A DNA stretch of 64,000 bases from Apostichopus japonicus (lineage: Eukaryota > Echinodermata > Holothuroidea > Aspidochirotida > Stichopodidae): positions 19,871,001 to 19,935,000 of the forward strand of contig NC_092568.1 of assembly GCF_037975245.1 (NCBI RefSeq), read 5' to 3'. Made by a program: the position numbers and the translations under genes. Below are positions 61,241-64,000 of this stretch, one piece after another. Below the pieces are notes generated by a model. The model was not told the origin of the DNA. It saw nothing but the letters and a program-made list of their open reading frames with translations, and did not search any database. Each line of letters begins with the position of its first letter. The first letter of the stretch is position 1.

Positions 61241-61762
61241 AATATGCATGAGAGCTAGGAAAACATATAAAGAATAGTGCATTCTCATGTACATTACGAA
61301 CTCAAGACAAAATGGAAAATGATCAAGTGACGTAATTGAAGCCTGAAGCACGAAGTTATTCTCGACACATTTAATTTGGGTCATTTGCTTACAGTATATA
61401 TACTAGAGTATCAACATTAGTAAACTCAAATGCAAACATTGAACTTTTTGCTTTTGAAAACTGTTCACACTGTCTATGAACTTTTGCTGAACTTTTAATT
61501 TTATAATAGAAATATAGCTAAACAGTCATCTCAATCATCATGACCAAAAATAAGGTTGTTACAAAACTTTCAAATACCAGCATTTGTCTTACGAAATGGA
61601 CAGGGGATCCATTTTGTCGAAGAGTGTTGAGGAAACTTTGTAAAATATTCCTTCTCGCGCCCTCGAAGTTAAGTACTCCTCCTCCCCTCCCCCTCCCCTC
61701 CCCCTCCCACACCGATTGAACAATTCCCCCTGCCCTTATTATATATAAATGAATAGTCCATG

Positions 61763-61764
<2 letters not shown>

Positions 61765-61811
<47 letters not shown>
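61765..61811. repeat. (TA)n microsatellite
   Basis: Perfect TA tract of about 46 bases between R1 and the lipoxygenase. Confidence 0.93.
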
Positions 61812-61814
<3 letters not shown>

Positions 61815-62075
61815 TTAATTCATGAATGAATTACAGGTTAAGAGAAAATGAAAAATGAAAATAAGCTTAAAACCAAATATTTTAAACATTTCGCTCATAT
61901 ATGCAACCAAGGTTGATCAAGTAACCCATAAAGAAACTGTGAATGTGCCTATTCGCCAAACTTGTTGGAGTTGAAATAAAATATACTTATATACACTCTC
62001 AAGGATGATTGTCTAATTTTGATTGATTAATTAGACACAATATATTAAACTTTAGTCATACATACATACACACAC

Positions 62076-62078
<3 letters not shown>

Positions 62079-62132
<54 letters not shown>
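62079..62132. repeat. (TA)n microsatellite
   Basis: Perfect TA tract of about 54 bases, preceded by CATACATACACACACA. Confidence 0.93.
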
Positions 62133-62135
<3 letters not shown>

Positions 62136-62318
62136 CTCAATTCAGCAGAAATCAGTAAGTCGCTTTGCCTTTACAACCATGCCGACATCTTCTCTATAAA
62201 ATAGTTTCAATTCCTGCTACTCCTGGTCACTTTCGGTGATCATGCACTGAAGAAGAGCTAGTTTTGCTCGAAAGCTCTGCAAAAACCAAACATTGGCTGT
62301 TTTACTTCCAATCACTTA

Positions 62319-62402
62319 CCTATATATATATATATATATAGATATATATAGATATATATATATAGATAGATATATATATAGATATATATAGATATATATA
62401 TA
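62319..62402. repeat. (TA)n/(GATATATA)n tract at the lipoxygenase 3' end
   Basis: TA units punctuated by GATA ending 14 bases from the lipoxygenase stop codon, so it probably lies in the 3' UTR. Confidence 0.93.
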
Positions 62403-62416
62403 CAATGTGAGTTTAA

Positions 62417-64000
62417 TTAAATACTTATTGCGTTAGGAACTTCCGAAGGATGAAGATAAATGTAAGGTGTTCTCCTTGTTAGGTTACGCTTATCAATTAC
62501 GGACCCAACTTCAGTCAATTTTGACCGAAATTTGTTTAAGGCATCGCTTCCTTTCTTATCAAACAGATACTGTACTTCGAAATCACCTAGCGCCTTAGTG
62601 CCGCGTTCGCTAAGGAGGCGACAGACCAACATAATGTCCAATGTCTTGTCTTTATCTGGCAACAAACTTAAAATATCTCTTTCTGTTTTCGGATCTTTAT
62701 CTGTTGGAGGGCTACTAAGCAACATTGATGGATAATTTGGTGGAAATCCATATTCATCGTACTGACAGAAATTTGCTGCTGCGTGATTTACACTACCGAT
62801 AAATAACATTGACGTTAACGCATGCTGTAACTCTTCTACTGAACCAAACTTTCCTTCGCCAGGCACACCCAATAAACCACATCCTCCATCGTCGGGAGAT
62901 GCAGAAAGCGTATGGGCAAAATCCTGCAATTCATCATCTTGAATAATCATCTCTGAGTTTTCATAATATCCTTGGACTACATCGGAAACATATTTGCTCA
63001 CAGCTTCCCATAAGAGTAGAGCGTCATCGCGGTAGCAATAATTCGGGAGAGCATCCGTGTCCTCCACTCCACGCTCTTCTAAGTCCTTCGGAAGGGTACC
63101 ATTCACGTCCATTCGCCACTTAGTCATTTCCATTTGAATGAGATTGAACAACCCAATCCTACCGACGGTCAAGCATTGATCAACCCATCCACCTTCGGAA
63201 ACGAGAAGTTTCAATGCACGACTGTTGATGGCTAACAAATATATAAAATGAGGCGCCAGTACTTGGAAAATTGGATGCGAGGGACTAAGGCATCGATGCG
63301 CTGCAACAGCTATCGTTTCCATGATGAGATGGGTAAAGGCAAGATGGGTGCATGACTGGTGGTAATTGGCATCGCAATTGTTGAACCACATTTTGGCCAA
63401 CATCCACGTGTATTCTGGATCAGTTGGAAGAAAGACCGGATTTTCTGTCCCAGGATCTGGGAAGAGTTGTATAGCTATTGGCATAAGTTCTTTGTCTTCA
63501 TTTACAAAGAACAATGCCAATGGGGCGGCGGTTTTCCTGCCATCTGTGCACTCTAAGTCCTTCATAAATGTATAGTCAACTATATACAATCGCTTCGCTT
63601 CGATTGCCTCCTCAATCGTTATGCCATCTATCAGAGCGCGAATCATTTCATTAGTTACAGCGAAGTTATCTGGTAATTTTCTACACAAACGAATTTGGGT
63701 TGGGTTGCAACCACTCAGCCTTTGTAGACCGAACTCAATATCGCTTCTCCAGTTATCAAAACCAAGCGGTTTAGGTAAGGCATCGCAGTAAAGTTTGCTG
63801 ATATCATCTAACGTATCCCAGTCACCACTCGTTAGATTTTTTATTTTAGTCGCGAGTAGAAGAGAAGCTTTCATTTTGAGGATATCCCATTTGTAATCGT
63901 TTGAGAAGGTTTCGTCTGCAGGACACTCTTTTACCTGAGGTGGTACTCCCGGTGCGTTTACAATGAACTGGTAATGTTCACGTTTATCTTCCAACTCCGA
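62417..64000 (-). CDS. Animal lipoxygenase, catalytic domain (5' end beyond the window)
   Basis: The frame is open from the right edge to TAA at 62417 (527 codons visible); the first visible residues, SELEDKREHYQF, match the KELETRQKQYRW region of 5-lipoxygenase, so about 150 residues including the PLAT domain lie outside. Lipoxygenases insert O2 into polyunsaturated fatty acids using non-haem iron. Counting from the Met-equivalent at 63994, the iron ligands are all present: H217 and H222 (THLAFTHL), H404 and N408 (NHAAANF) and the C-terminal Ile525 (NAISI). The stereo-determining Coffa position (INSRAL, residue 260) is Ala, which usually goes with S products. The whole visible catalytic domain is one exon, whereas vertebrate genes split it many times. 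The stop lies 14 bases from a (TA/GATA)n tract. Exact product specificity cannot be read. Confidence 0.95.
   Translation of the reverse strand, partial: SELEDKREHYQFIVNAPGVPPQVKECPADETFSNDYKWDILKMKASLLLATKIKNLTSGDWDTLDDISKLYCDALPKPLGFDNWRSDIEFGLQRLSGCNPTQIRLCRKLPDNFAVTNEMIRALIDGITIEEAIEAKRLYIVDYTFMKDLECTDGRKTAAPLALFFVNEDKELMPIAIQLFPDPGTENPVFLPTDPEYTWMLAKMWFNNCDANYHQSCTHLAFTHLIMETIAVAAHRCLSPSHPIFQVLAPHFIYLLAINSRALKLLVSEGGWVDQCLTVGRIGLFNLIQMEMTKWRMDVNGTLPKDLEERGVEDTDALPNYCYRDDALLLWEAVSKYVSDVVQGYYENSEMIIQDDELQDFAHTLSASPDDGGCGLLGVPGEGKFGSVEELQHALTSMLFIGSVNHAAANFCQYDEYGFPPNYPSMLLSSPPTDKDPKTERDILSLLPDKDKTLDIMLVCRLLSERGTKALGDFEVQYLFDKKGSDALNKFRSKLTEVGSVIDKRNLTRRTPYIYLHPSEVPNAISI

Overview
This window looks like nuclear DNA of a marine invertebrate animal. 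It is AT-rich, has phase-0 introns with GT/AG borders, carries many (TA)n and poly(C) tracts, tRNA-derived SINEs, a decayed L1/Tx1-like LINE and several short DNA transposons, and its genes are animal families. An invertebrate deuterostome such as an echinoderm (perhaps a sea cucumber) fits best, but that is an inference from overall character, not from a diagnostic marker.

Only two gene families are clearly protein-coding. The first is a local cluster of four sodium-coupled monocarboxylate transporter paralogues (SLC5A8/SLC5A12-like, SSS family), each with a 570-base exon 1 and a ~1.23-kb exon 2. Copies A (19480-21636), B (36968-40587) and C (45856-48564) lie on the minus strand; copy D (55604-57839) is on the plus strand, so C and D diverge. 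A, C and D are intact (599, 599 and 604 aa). B has one in-frame TGA at codon 286 and is otherwise open. Each minus-strand copy carries duplicated 5' and 3' flanks and sits next to a (TA)n tract. Introns and the end of exon 1 group A with D and B with C, whereas exon 2 groups A with B and C with D, which points to gene conversion or unequal crossing-over. The second family is an animal lipoxygenase at the right edge (62417-64000, minus). Its catalytic domain is present down to the terminal iron-ligand Ile, and its N-terminus lies beyond the window.

The rest is non-coding and rich in repeats. 1-14 kb: mostly plain AT-rich sequence with microsatellites. 14.2-14.9 kb: a SINE beside a perfect ~78-copy CCGT array. 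22.3-22.9 kb: a foldback element. 23.7, 25.6, 25.8, 29.1 and 41.7 kb: SINEs. 30.5-33.9 kb: two complex tandem arrays. 34.4-35.8 kb: a LINE remnant. 42.4-43.2 kb: a 165-bp tandem array. 52.2-54.4 kb: a 2.2-kb inverted-repeat element with 5-bp target duplications, carrying a nested 377-bp hAT-like element with 8-bp target duplications; both share an internal module. 58.9-60.0 kb: a 1.16-kb element with ~135-bp terminal inverted repeats, with short relatives at 1.2 and 44.7 kb.

Functionally, the transporter cluster suggests expanded Na+-driven uptake of short monocarboxylates. The lipoxygenase is an eicosanoid-type enzyme with no evident pathway link to it. All calls were made by reading the sequence; no database search was run.
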